Positions 32,458 through 54,883 of a stretch of DNA of 64,000 nt are shown one piece after another. The stretch is from Patiria pectinifera (taxonomy: Eukaryota > Echinodermata > Asteroidea > Valvatida > Asterinidae): assembly GCA_029964075.1 (NCBI GenBank), contig CM057142.1, positions 35,838,392 through 35,902,391 on the forward strand, given 5' to 3'. How positions within the stretch are numbered: position 1 is the stretch's first letter; each line of letters begins with the position of its first letter. A model generated the notes under the pieces. It saw only the letters and a list, made by a program, of their open reading frames with translations. It was not told the origin of the DNA and made no database searches. A program made the position numbers and the translations under genes.

Positions 32458-33192
32458 AGGTAATTCTGTCCCCCCCCCCCCCTGGTAAATGTGTCCCCCC
32501 GGACACATTTACCGGCTCGTGACCCGGTAAATGTGTCTGGGGGACACTTTTACCTAGGTAAATTTGTCCCCCTCCAGGTAAAAATGTCCCCCTGCCCAAC
32601 GGTGAAAGTGTCCCCCTGGTAAATGTGTCCGTCCCCATGCAGTATATACTGAGAGCAGCAGCGTGTCGCGCGCGCCAGTACATGCTGCAAGATTTGAGGC
32701 AATGATTATCACATGTGTACATATGCGTCTCCCTCTACAATGGAAATTCGTCCAATAGGAAATTTCGTTACGCGCTATGATGGGAACACGGACCAATCCA
32801 AGGAGACGTTGTATCATACTAGCAATGAGACGAGGGCCATCGCCATGCATCGCCGCTGTGTTGACCTATCGCGGTAGAATCGCGATAGACTTCACCGTAC
32901 TCCGAATCGAAACATTGTGTTCACGTATCATCTAATAGACTAAATTAAATATTTTTTTATATTCATGAAGGGCAGACTAAAAGTCCAAAATGTATACCTT
33001 GTAGAGTGAATCCATCAAAACAATAACCTTCCGGGTTTCAAAAGAGGGGGACAAAAAAACCTGGGGGGGACAGAATTACCTGGAGGGGGACAGAATTACC
33101 TGGAGGGGGACAGAATTAACGGGCCAGGGAGGACACTTTTACCTAGGTAATTCTGTCCCCCGGACACTTTTACCGGGGGATAGAATTACCTT
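32458..33192. repeat. Foldback element built of GGTAA..GTCCCC cassettes
   Basis: Both ends consist of repeated short cassettes of the form GGTAAATGTGTCCCCC or GGTAATTCTGTCCCC. They point one way at 32458-32640 and the other at 33040-33192, giving a large inverted repeat with about 400 bp of unrelated centre. No open frame of note. Confidence 0.7.
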
Positions 33193-34544
33193 CCACACAC
33201 AGGAGCTTCTACATGTCACTTGGTGGTCAGTCGGTTGGTCAGTCCGTCTGTGTCTCCGGAAAATTGACCAAAGTATGGTGTTCCATATGTGCCATCGGCG
33301 TCGCATTTTTCGGCGGTGCATTTTATGAAGACTTCTTGCAACACGGCTAGAGCTTATTGAGCACTAGCTCTTTTTTCTATCCTCAAAGGGAGTACCAATC
33401 GCCACTCTCTATTTTCTACCAGTTAAGGGGTTCCTGATAACTATTTTCTTTTTTTCATAAGGGGTACGATGCCTATTTTTCATTCTTATACCCGGGTTCT
33501 TCTCAACAGGAGATTTCAGGGATAACCACTATATTGAGAGAATTAGAGGGCGCTGCAGAACATTGCACCTATTGCTCTTGATCACTGACGTCTTGGGCCA
33601 AGACTATGTCGTAGCCAGCGGGGGTATTACAGGGGCTATTTACATCCCCGGGCCCCAAAAACATTTTGTATAGAGTGCCCTTTTGCACCTGTATATGAAA
33701 TGAATTGCGCTAAAACAAAAGTTGGGAATTCAAGCTCAGACCCGCCAGAAATAACGTCATGCCAATGTCTAAAAGACATTCCATATCTCTTCGTTTTGCC
33801 CAAACTTTTCTAAATCATGGTTTTGTAAACGCGCACCCCTGCGGTCTCAACTTAAGTGGTGAAAAAAAACGCCCTCTCTTGTTTGCGGACAGCGTCACGC
33901 TGTAGTAGCTCATCAGCAAAAAACGGATGTAAATCTGTTTTGCTGATGAGCTAAAAACAAATATTACATGCACACTGCAACTTACAATTTTATGAAATTG
34001 AAAATATTATCAAAGTTGTTTCAATCAATAGTACTTTAATCTGCATTCCATCACGTGAACTGGTATTTAAAAAAAAATGTTTTAAAAAAAAACCCTGATG
34101 TCTGATGGCGAACATTTTTAACTTATAATATTTGTCATGTAAAGCATAATCTGCACCAAACATATATTATTCGATCCAATTATTAATTACAGAATCCGGC
34201 AGCTTGATGCCGAAGCTGATAATTTCCATCAGCATGTGCCATGCATCGGGAATGTAACGTAAACGCTCTCTCCCGTCCTAGTTTAACTCAAAAATTTACA
34301 GTAGCGTGGTTTTCATTGTTGTTTTTTCTAGCCTTTACACAAAAGTTATTCACCTTTGAATGAGGCATCGAATCAAAAATCGGGCACACGTTTGTATTTA
34401 CTATAACTTTACAGTACACATTTGGAATTATTTGCGGCCCAGGATTAATTCAGGCATATATCGTTTGTTCATTGTTGGTGCAAAAGCAACACCAAATGAA
34501 GCGTATTTTCAAGGAGAAAACGTCCGAAATAGAACAAAAATAGC

Positions 34545-35085
34545 TTAAGTGTCAATGTAGTGAATTTTTCGGTGAAACATATTTTTCCTACTCTTATATC
34601 TATGAAACATATTTGACATCCCTTTTTGATTAATGCTATTGAAAAGTGCACTTCTTAAAACATTTGGGTTGTTTTAACTCCATACTTTTCCTGACGACTG
34701 TTCCTGTGATGTCGTTTCAGGAGGACACTGTAAAGTTAAGGGGTTTCCTGTTCAAATTGTGAACTTTGCTTATTGAAAATATTTGTCAGAAAAGTTTGCT
34801 CATTGGCTTACTGCCATGTACAAGGCTGACAAACGAATCACCAACGAAAAGAAAAGTTACGACAGCGAAATATCCAAATTCTGGCAACTGTTGGTGCTGA
34901 AATAGCTGTTACATTGAGATTTCTGCCTGAAATAACATCACACTTTTGTTCATGAATATGAATTCGCATTAGCATGAAAACCACGACGGCACCAAAATAC
35001 CCTTAAAAATAGCAAAACGAAAATGAAAAATAGGATTAAATGGAACACAAAGGTGCATTAAAAAAAATAACATTGCATGGGCTCT
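34545..35085 (+). repeat. Dispersed repeat, same family as 52425-52950
   Basis: The stretch aligns over about 500 bp with 52425-52950, sharing GTGCACTTCTT, TTCTGGCAACT, GGTGCTGAAA and ATTTCTGCCTGAAAT in the same order. Both are heavily diverged; class not determined. Confidence 0.65.
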
Positions 35086-35689
35086 TAATCATTGAGGGGA
35101 GAACATGTTGAATGATAATGTTGAAGAGCACTGTCACGCGTTGGGTAGAGCATGGATAGAGCAACCTTAACAATCATACATGTCACGCTCGAAGTCGTTT
35201 TTTTATGACATGCAAGGACGAATTATGTAAACTAGCGTGTTACGTTGTCAGCAAAAAAAAAAATTAAAGGTCTCCTTTATAATGAATATCTATAGTTACC
35301 AGTTTCTGCAGAGTATATTCTTTTACCTCGTAAACCATCTACGACATAAACAAAAATTCGATAAAAAAAATTACACACACAATCTCTTTATCAGAATTAT
35401 GTTTACTTAAAACACTACAGAATTAACGGCGTTATACGAGACATGTCTTTATTCAATACCGTTTATAGTACTAAAGTTCTTTACTAATGAGCATCATGAA
35501 ATGCCGGCAAAACTCTTTAAAAAAAATACAAAATAATCGAGGCTGTATCCCCGTCACCGTTCAAGTCGTTTGCTGTTGAAAGATAAAACTCAATTCTCAT
35601 CGTTCCAGGTGGTTGCGATACTGCAATACTGCATTTTGATCGATGACTGAACTGCCAATAAAAAGAAAAGAACATGAAATATAAAACTT

Positions 35690-35992
35690 GTTATAGTGGG
35701 GCAGATAGGGGAAATATTTGGGGAGAAGTGTGCCTTTGATGATACAAGCACGGCATTTGGCACACAGTCAGAGTATGTCTTAAGAAAGATATTTGGCTAT
35801 AGGCCCATCGCAGATTTGTCCTTTGAAAAAAATATATGCAGAGTAACAAGCAATTTTCAAAATGTTCTAAATGGCTGCCATTGCTTAATTGTTAACTATT
35901 CTACCTAAAGTTTTTCGAAGGACAAATCTACGGATGGCCCAAATATCTTTCTTAAGACATATACTCTGACTGTGTGCCAAACTCCATATTTT
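35690..35992. mobile_element. Inverted-repeat element, related to 4843-5077
   Basis: The arms at about 35740-35830 and 35905-35990 are inverse complements (core CAGTCAGAGTATGTCTTAAG). The left end GATAGGGGAAATATTTGGG matches the right end of the 4.8-kb element in inverse orientation. Confidence 0.65.
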
Positions 35993-37594
35993 AGATGTAG
36001 TTGCATTTTGTGGGTCAGTTACGTACGTACTACAGGCCTACATCTATTTTTTTTAAAATAATGCTGCATCGATGCAAGGAAATATTGACGAATTCCGGCG
36101 TTTTCAAACGAAGGATTGATACATGATAAACACCGAGTAAATCAATCAACGAGTTTTTTTTTTATATCTTAAGGATCTAAATTTCAAGCTTTGTATTTTT
36201 ATTGCTAATCTTTCACAAAGAATGGCAATTGCTGAGAGAAAAAAAAACGCCACCGATAGCACTCACTTTTACATTGTGTAGACCATTAAAGGATGCCACC
36301 AGGGCGTCTATCAAGTGTTAGCGCTGTCAGCAGCAACAACATTTCTTTTTCTAAGATAAAACCAAATTACAAATTAATATGATACAAAAAGCAGTACACA
36401 GATTGATATAAATTAGTCATTTATGTATAGGAGATAAATGCAAAGGTAAGATGTCTGCCGGTTTTTATGTCATGTACTGAGCCCACAGGCCTATTTTATG
36501 ATTCATTTTAAAAAGCGCGGATATAGTGAGTGTTACAATTTGAATTTACACGAGAAGGGTGGCTGATGGTTAGCTTGTGCTGCTCCTGTCTCGGTTCAAT
36601 TAACTTTTCAACAGAGCACGAAAACGATAAATATTTACATCATAACAAGTCAACCAGTGCACTGAGTCAGTGCACTTTCATCATCACGAAATATGGTTTT
36701 TGTTCACGGCGAAACAATACCACCCACACTACCTACATCCAGTACCGTTTCTCTATGACTGCATGCATTTCCGCTGTGGATTGCCACATATGCGATTATG
36801 ATAATGATGCGTTGTGGATACATGACCTTGAAACAGCAATGCGGGTATGCATGGGCTAAAACCCATAGGGAATGTATTATTTATTCCATTTTCAATTTTA
36901 AAATTTACGATGACTAGAGGGTGAAAATAGATTATCTTAAAGCCCGGATAATAATCACATTGAATGCATGGAAAATACACTGATAATTATCACGAATTCC
37001 ACGGTTTTAGATTTGCAGTTTTAACTTGGCATCTGATCACACGCTGTGCATATGCAGACGTTGCATATTATGTAAATCCGGAGAATGTTGTTTGTTTTTT
37101 CACTGGCTGGTATGCAAACGGCACATGATTTATGTGGGTCGGGCGTTGCGGGAGCTATATGATTACGTACACGTACTGCGCTGCGTGCGGTAACGCAAAA
37201 CTGTGTGGCCTGCATGATAACTATAATCTCCATTTAATCTCCAGGGATATTTTACAAAGAACAACGTACCATGTAACATTATCAATAATTGCTAAAATCA
37301 AGACTGGAATGATAAAAATACAGAGGATGTGTGTAGGCATTGTCGAAGCATGGATCGAGCTACAAAAAAGGAGTTCCAATTAATATGGTCGATGATAGCA
37401 CCAAAAAAAGCTAAAAGCAGCTTTAATTATGTTTCCATTGTGGTCCTCTTGTGGTTCATGATATCATTGGGGAAAAAATAATGCAACTTTAGGGAATTAA
37501 GAAAAGTGATTGGGCTGGCTTACACAATAACGATATAGTGATAACTTTTATGACGTTTATATTTAATTTAATAAATTCGTAGCATAATTCTCAC

Positions 37595-37705
37595 CTGGCC
37601 TGGTAGCCGTGGCTTCATGCACGGACAACAGCAAGCAAAACAACGGAGGAAACACAGCTTGCATTTGCTTGGTTTTTTCACCTTCGGTAAGGACACGTCA
37701 GGCAT
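37595..37705 (-). CDS. Possible orphan 5' exon of a secreted or Cys-rich protein
   Basis: A GTGAGA donor at 37594 ends an open stretch that can be read in two frames. From the ATG at 37664 it reads MQAVFPPLFCLLLSVHEA.., a good signal peptide, leaving in phase 1. From the ATG at 37705 it reads 37 residues with a cluster (CKLCFLRCFACCCPC), leaving in phase 0. No matching downstream exon was found on the minus strand before the protease gene, so this may be a false exon or a gene whose other exons I failed to recognise. Confidence 0.3.
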
Positions 37706-38584
37706 GATGATCTTTCTTGCGTGTGGTGTAGTTTATTAGTGAACTTGACTCAGTGTAGGGTATGAGCACGTATTGCTTATTGTCTTGCCAAGGATGAATC
37801 AAGAACTGTAGTTGAGTACGTACGTTCAAAATCACGACTTAGCTATGCAGGTGCAATGATGTACATGCAGTCGCATCAAACCATTCGCACCACGTCCTGT
37901 ACGTACTGGTACTGTGCGGGTTATGATGAGTGAAACGTTATTGACATGATCGGATTTAGCGATGACTGATATGTATAGCCTGTATAGATGGGAAGGTTAA
38001 CCTTCGGCGGATGCCGTGGGTGGTTCTACTCTGATGATCGTAAAGTCTGCTTCATATTTGCGGTATTTCCATTGCACGTGGGTCCTTTTGTCCTGCTCAG
38101 TTTATTTTTTTTCTCCGGAATTAACTATTGAAGGAATGTATAACTAAAAAATAAATAACTTTTAGAAAAATAGTGGTGGTCCCCAAAACAACAATTTATT
38201 TGTTCATACATTCATGGTACTACATGTATTTGTTTCCATTAGATTATAGATTTTTTTTTTTAAGTTCTCTTTTTACTTGCGCTAATTAGGTTTAAACATC
38301 TAACATTCTACCTCCATGGGAGACCTAATTGGTTCAATGACTGATACGCTCGTTTTCTAGTTAAATTTTTGTTTACGTCTGTACCTGCAAGACCGGTGGT
38401 TTAACCTGCAACAATTGGTGGTTTTCACAATATTAAACACAATATGCCAAATCATTGGCAAAATTAAGTTTTTAATTGGCGCGATCTTGCATTGATAATT
38501 TAAGTTATATATGAAAAAATATTGTTACGAATTTGATAACAGGTTTTGATAGGGGTATTGGAATGCTTCCTATCGAACTAAATA

Positions 38585-38884
38585 ATTGGGCGTCGCGAGT
38601 GGGGGGGCAAGGGGGCACTTCCCCCCTCCCCCCACCCCCCCCACTTGGAAAACGAAAAAAAAAGAGGGCAAAAAGGAAAAAGGGGGGAAAAAGATAAAAA
38701 AGAGCTGTGCGAAGCCATATTGCTTATAATTTGATGGGGGGAGGGGGGAGGGCAAATGCTCCCCTGCTCACGCTCGGAAAAATGATAAATTGAGAATACA
38801 TGTATTATGAACAAGTTAAGGAATTTTTGGGGAAAATTTGCTTTGCCACCCCCCCCCCGGAAAAAAATCCTGGCGACGCCCATG
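38585..38884. mobile_element. CATGGGCGTCGC-family hAT MITE
   Basis: Left ATTGGGCGTCGCGAG and right TGGCGACGCCCATG are inverted. The centre is purine/C-rich and shares CTGCTCACGCTCGGAAAAATG with the 17.8-kb copy. No clear 8-bp duplication remains. Confidence 0.7.
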
Positions 38885-39079
38885 AGAATACATACAAATA
38901 ACTGCATATTGCTTTCCACATCCCTCTAAAATTTGAAACACTGAAAATAATCATGTCATCATTGTCAAACATTGGGGAAACTTAATCATTAATTCCTTGA
39001 ATTGAATGGAAAGCCCATCTTAAAACCCTTGGATACGACAGTGATATAAATCCTCATGACCACTGTGCGGGAGTTCAGG

Positions 39080-39260
39080 TTCACGTAGGCCTAGTGGCAG
39101 TTTAATTCTCTTGCCCTTCCCGCGATGTGATCCGGGTTTGAGTCCTGCCTATAAGCCAACACGTGGATCGATCGAGTTCTCAGCCCCTGCCTGATTTGAT
39201 GGGTTTCCCTGGAAGGTCATACCGGGGTTTTCCTCACACCACTAAAACTGCAATTCCGTT
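39080..39260 (+). repeat. tRNA-derived SINE
   Basis: A-box-like TAGGCCTAGTGGCAG and B-box GGGTTTGAGTCCTG occur at suitable spacing, followed by a non-tRNA body. The 3' border is approximate. Confidence 0.5.
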
Positions 39261-39595
39261 CCTCTTATCCCAACTGAAGGTTAAAATAAGTCAAAAGAGG
39301 AATATCCCGATCGTATGCCAGAGAATATATGAACTTAACTTAAGGCAAGGTGAACTCGTTGCGCGTTTTCCAGAAGTTATTACCAACACACATGGACAGG
39401 ATAGACACAACCTAACAAACAGACGGGTGCCAAAAAGTATCACGCAAGCATTCCGCTCAACAGAAACTCGCCGAAAATACAAAATACAATAGTTTCCCTT
39501 TCTATGCAGATATACTTTGTCATTTATTTGCATTTGTTTTACGGAAAACAAGTTTTCACTTAGTACAAATTTAATCAGTGGTATACAAGAGCCCT

Positions 39596-39930
39596 TGGGC
39601 CCCAAAAAAGTCTTCGGTTTCTGGTATGGAGCTTGCCCCCAAGTGCCAGGGTGCGGCGACGCGATTATTTTCCCATTTTTGTTTGTACAACACCGTCTGC
39701 AAATGGTGCTCGACAATTTTGTGCAAGAAAGGCCACATAACGCTTTTACTCGATCGTAACCCCATCTAAAAACACATTAGAATTGTGCAGCGGCAGGATA
39801 CTTGTCAAACCAGTGTGTTTGGCGGTTTTGAGACATCATCTTACATTGAAAAAAAAGTTTTAATTTTGCCGACGCGCATGGCTACAGCTACGCGCACGCA
39901 TCCCCGAAACCGGAGCTGTTTTTAGGCCTT
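39596..39930. mobile_element. AGGCC-ended MITE, copy 1
   Basis: Ends resemble AGGCC..AAAAGTCTCCGGTTTCTGG inverted at both sides; the same unit occurs at 43061-43423 and 61438-61809. This copy is the most diverged. Non-coding. Confidence 0.7.
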
Positions 39931-40599
39931 GGAAAACGCAAATTCTGACATTAAGTAAAGCCATTTTAATAGACACACCAAAGAACAGTTACCCAACTCC
40001 TATACATTTCAATTAAGAGTTACAATGCTTTCGACGTGTTTAAGTGCCATCCAGTTTCGTGAAAACACACATCGTTTATGCCAATGTTTGGTTATTAAAG
40101 GCACGTGTGAATATTGGTTACTATCTGGAAACCGATATAATGAGAAAAGCCTTGCTCAAATTGAAGACAGGGATGGCAGCCAATACCCAGTTAAATGTTT
40201 TCCGCCTGGAAATGTCACTTGTTTGGAAGAAAACAACCATTGAAGTTGGTTTAACAAACAAAAGTGTGGCCTGTCTGTTGTGCAGTAGCCACTGAGCTCA
40301 AACTTCCACAGGTTAAAGGCCTAGTTGTTATGTACCTTATTACTTAATATTTTGAGCAGTTCTATATTCATGTATGTATCTTTAATGTACCTGTATAAGA
40401 CCCTTTAAGCACGGTGTATGCAATGTGCACGTAAGTGCTGCAATCAATGCAACAAGGGCACTCGTGCAGTAAACATTAACCAGGTAAACATTCACCAGGT
40501 CAGGTATCTTGATTTTGGAGTTACAGCTTTGAGAAAACAGTTTTGCATGTGTGCATGCAGGAAAACAAGGAAGAAACCTATATTGGGTTCTCACTTGAG

Positions 40600-40960
40600 T
40601 CTCTCAATTCATTTATATCATGGCAAAAAACTTGAATCTCTCCACACCCATTCAGCGACAAAAGGTCCATCATTATTCTTTATCCCTCTGCAATACAAAT
40701 GGGGCAGGGGGTTCTGGCATGCCAACTTTGTTCTCACTTAACGGCGCCTAACAATGTGGTCTATATCTCTTCCAGTTCCATCTTAACCCCGTCTGGGTAC
40801 TCCAGCATTGTATAGCCCTGGAGAATCTTTCTCTCGTCATGGCTAGGTACTGCCAGGATTTTACACAGCACATACCAAGCTGGGGTTCTTGTCTGCCAAA
40901 TTTGTGTTCCTCGACTCACTGGCATCAAAGCAAAAAGCTTGAATCTCCCTTCAAACTTGG
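40600..40960 (-). pseudogene. Decayed tandem copies of the NDUFAF7 last exon
   Basis: Downstream of the true last exon the sequence repeats its conserved core. RFKLFALMPVSRGTQ (about 40905-40950) copies RFKFFAMMPPNRGTQ; GYTMLEYPDG (about 40795-40825) copies GYRMLTDPAQ; a further RFKFF-like core lies at about 40615-40640. Frames and spacing are broken, so these are relics of partial tandem duplication. Confidence 0.7.
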
Positions 40961-40998
40961 CTGGAGACTTGCAGCATTCCACATTTCTGGACACTGAA

Positions 40999-52191
<11,193 letters not shown>

Positions 52192-52424
52192 CTATAGTGA
52201 GGTAATAATGGTAAGTCAAAGATGACGGTCATTCAATGATCTTTTTTTCTCACAAATGAATCACATTGTAAGGTTTAAAATGAAAAATAGTCGTTTGAAT
52301 GGAAGATATTAATTTGATCAAGTTTCAAAGAATAAATGGATGAAAGCTGAAGTCAACGACTGGAGGTGCTTGCTTTTAAAGGGTCCGTGAAATGATATTT
52401 TTTTCTTATAGGAACATATATATT

Positions 52425-52950
52425 GTTCAACTTTCCTTAAATGTATGAAAACTACATTTCACATCCGTTTTGGTTAATTTTATTGACAAGTGCACTTCTT
52501 TATTAAATGTTACAAATTGTCCATGTTTTTTCCAAACAGAGAGCGCTGTTGCTGTTATGAAATTTCAGGAAGACTCTATTTATATTTGGGGTTTTCTGTG
52601 CAACTTGTGAACCCAAAATTTGCTCGTAGAAAACATCAGTGAGAAAAGTCTGCTCACTGGCTTGCTGCCATGTACTGAAACAACAAGTAAAATTTACAAC
52701 AGCAAAATATCCCAAATTCTGGCAACTTTTGGTGCTGAAAATATCTGTAACGTTGAGGTTTCTGCCTGAAATGACTCACACTTTTGCTCATCAATATGGA
52801 AATTTGCATAAAAACCAAAAAGGTACCATAAGATATAACCCTTGAAAATGGCAAAACAAAACTTGAAAATAAATTTTGAATGGGGATACAAAGCCGGTGA
52901 ATTGTAAGGACGGCACTGAAAGATATTACATTACATGGCCTTTATTTAAA
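52425..52950 (+). repeat. Dispersed repeat, same family as 34545-35085
   Basis: Second copy of the dispersed repeat, same orientation, upstream of NDUFAF7 exon 2. It shares GACAAGTGCACTTCTT, CTGCCATGTAC and TTCTGGCAACTTTTGG with the other copy. Confidence 0.65.
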
Positions 52951-53254
52951 TGTATACATGGTATATGTATGTTACTTTTTTCATACTGATCAAACCAAAT
53001 AATCTACACAATTTCCTACTTGACAAACCATTTTTCTGTATGACATGGCCTCCAATGTACATTCGCCTTACTAAACCGCAAACTCTGCAGGCATCAGCAG
53101 AAGTCATAGCCATAATTCAAAGCAGCCAAAACCAATGTCTCTGAGCTCTTTTCTGTGTTCAATAAAAAAAATACATTCTGATGATCAAAAACATAACATT
53201 AAAAATTAACAAAATCAACACAGTCATGACAGTTGATTAGCCATGGAGCTTGAG

Positions 53255-53526
53255 TAACTCCAGCTGTAGTCCCACCATAGCTCCATGGTCCCACTATAAA
53301 CTGGGACGCTAGAACTCCTCTTTTGACATTTGAGATGTTGGTCGTACAGTGCAGACCTACGAATACATCCCAAAATGTCAAAAGAGGGGTTCTACTTAGT
53401 TTAGCGCCCCAGTTTATTGGTTTAAGTGGGACAAGCTACTCCAGCTGTGTACTCCTAGAACTATGAGGCTCCACGTAGTGGAGCGTTCCACTACGTGGAG
53501 CCTCATAGACTCTAGGAGTACCAGCT
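53255..53526. repeat. Two adjoining foldbacks
   Basis: An imperfect inverted repeat joins about 53258-53332 to 53372-53447 (shared core CCTCTTTTGACATTT). Immediately next is a tighter hairpin at about 53443-53526 with arms of about 38 bp that include CTATGAGGCTCCACGTAGTG and only a few mismatches. Non-coding. Confidence 0.75.
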
Positions 53527-54883
53527 GTGCTCATCAGATTTCCTGATGATGATGTCAGCCGGCCGGGCCCGGTTGTGATCGTTGACATGTGGAAAGAAAA
53601 CCGACAACCTTTACTTTGATTTATGGATGCATACGCTGTAGCTATGGCCTACACTCTTTAGACATACGGGATTTGGCCCCGTGGATATGGATACAGATGA
53701 TACTCAATTCAGACTTAGCCTACAACATGTACAATGTCATGCTGCCGCTGAAATTCGAAAAAGTGCAGCATACAGGAAGTTAGGTGTCGGAAGGGCGCCA
53801 CTAGCGTTAGGTAGGTAAAACAGAATTTGCTCCATGCACTCGACGTGCAGGGTGCGTTCGTTTAGCTCACCCGTGTCGACACGGGTAAAAGCAGCCAGCC
53901 GGGCTGATCGAACGCTCACCCGCGGGCCATCACGATCCTCACGTGACGCCCTTGCCTTAGCCTAGCTCTGTGGCCGTAGCCACTGACAAACGCCCATTTC
54001 GGATTGGGTGTTAGTTTGAGATTTACTGCTCTTTATTTTAGTCGATTGCAAAACTCAAAAACGTTGGGGTGAAATTGTAGTCTCAAAAGTCGCAATGAAC
54101 TTAGCCTTTTGCCAAGGCCATCGTCACGTGGCTTAACTTGCCATCATTTGACAAAGCGGCAAAGCCGCGAAGCGACTGGAGCGGGAGACCACACACGCCA
54201 GTGGCGAAGCCACGAGGGCCTTTTCCAACTTGTCAAGAATTTCTTGTGTTTTTCTTTATAATCTCGATTTTTGCTACCCCAAAAGGGAAGCAAAATTCCA
54301 AACAATCGGAAACGACGGAGTCAGCATTCAACAAAAAACCACAAAACCGCAAAATCAAGTTCGAAAAGGGTACGCCACTCGTGAGTGCTGACTTAATCTC
54401 TGCTCCAGTCGCTTAGTGCATTCGCAGCTTCGCCGCTCCAAGCCACGATTGCCTTGGCGAAAGGCTACAATGAACTCAATAAATGACTACCTTTTTTAGA
54501 CCATCAAAATAAAGTCAACTTTCAAGTTCACTTGCGGTTTCCGCTGTCCGGTCGTTTTGTCCCGTTTCTAAGAATGCAATGAACAACGCACAACTATTCT
54601 TGTTATGAGCAAAAGGTTCTGCATGTAAACTAATTGTATTCATAATTAATGCTAAACTAATGCAGATTAATGCTAAACGAATGCAGATTTCTTTTTCAAA
54701 GCGAAAAACTTGAATCCGGTTTTAACGTTTGAACAATTTCAGGACAGTTGAAGACTATAAATCGCCGCTTGAATCTTTTGTTGCATTGCCCGGTTGCTGC
54801 CGGCATGCCCGGTCTCCGCTTTCCCTAATAACTACATGTACATGTACTTGTTCTTTGAAATCTCACTGTGCTACTACTTTTAT
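53527..54883. other. Upstream of NDUFAF7 exon 2; first exon not identified
   Basis: The N-terminal NDUFAF7 exon should lie here or further right on the minus strand, ending in phase 1. I found no ATG-started frame with a suitable donor. A TIR element occupies 54094-54480. Confidence 0.4.
54094..54480. mobile_element. TIR element
   Basis: Inverted arms of roughly 90 bp: the left runs from AATGAACTTAGCCTTTTGCC to GCGACTGGAGC, the right is its imperfect complement ending GGCTACAATGAACTCA. Non-coding. Confidence 0.65.

Larger units (their letters stand above)
33193..37594. other. Intergenic, AT-rich with dispersed repeats
   Basis: No gene could be supported here. It contains one copy of a dispersed repeat (34545-35085) and an inverted-repeat element (35690-35992). 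Short open frames have no recognisable domain. Confidence 0.5.
37706..40598. other. Intergenic, repeats only
   Basis: No gene seen. It holds the hAT MITE at 38585-38884, a tRNA-derived SINE at 39080-39260 and the AGGCC-ended MITE at 39596-39930, separated by AT-rich sequence. It runs up to the decayed copies of the NDUFAF7 last exon. Confidence 0.5.

Noticed and set aside
32411-32722. Gly/Thr-rich minus-strand frame (LPGG repeats)
   Set aside because: Product of the repeated cassettes in the foldback element.
53720-53745. ATG-started MTLYML with a GTAGGC donor as NDUFAF7 exon 1
   Set aside because: It leaves in phase 2, not the phase 1 required, and has no targeting-peptide character.
53737-53919. 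Minus-strand frame with Arg-rich start, considered as NDUFAF7 exon 1
   Set aside because: It lacks an ATG, and no donor in the required phase 1 was found.
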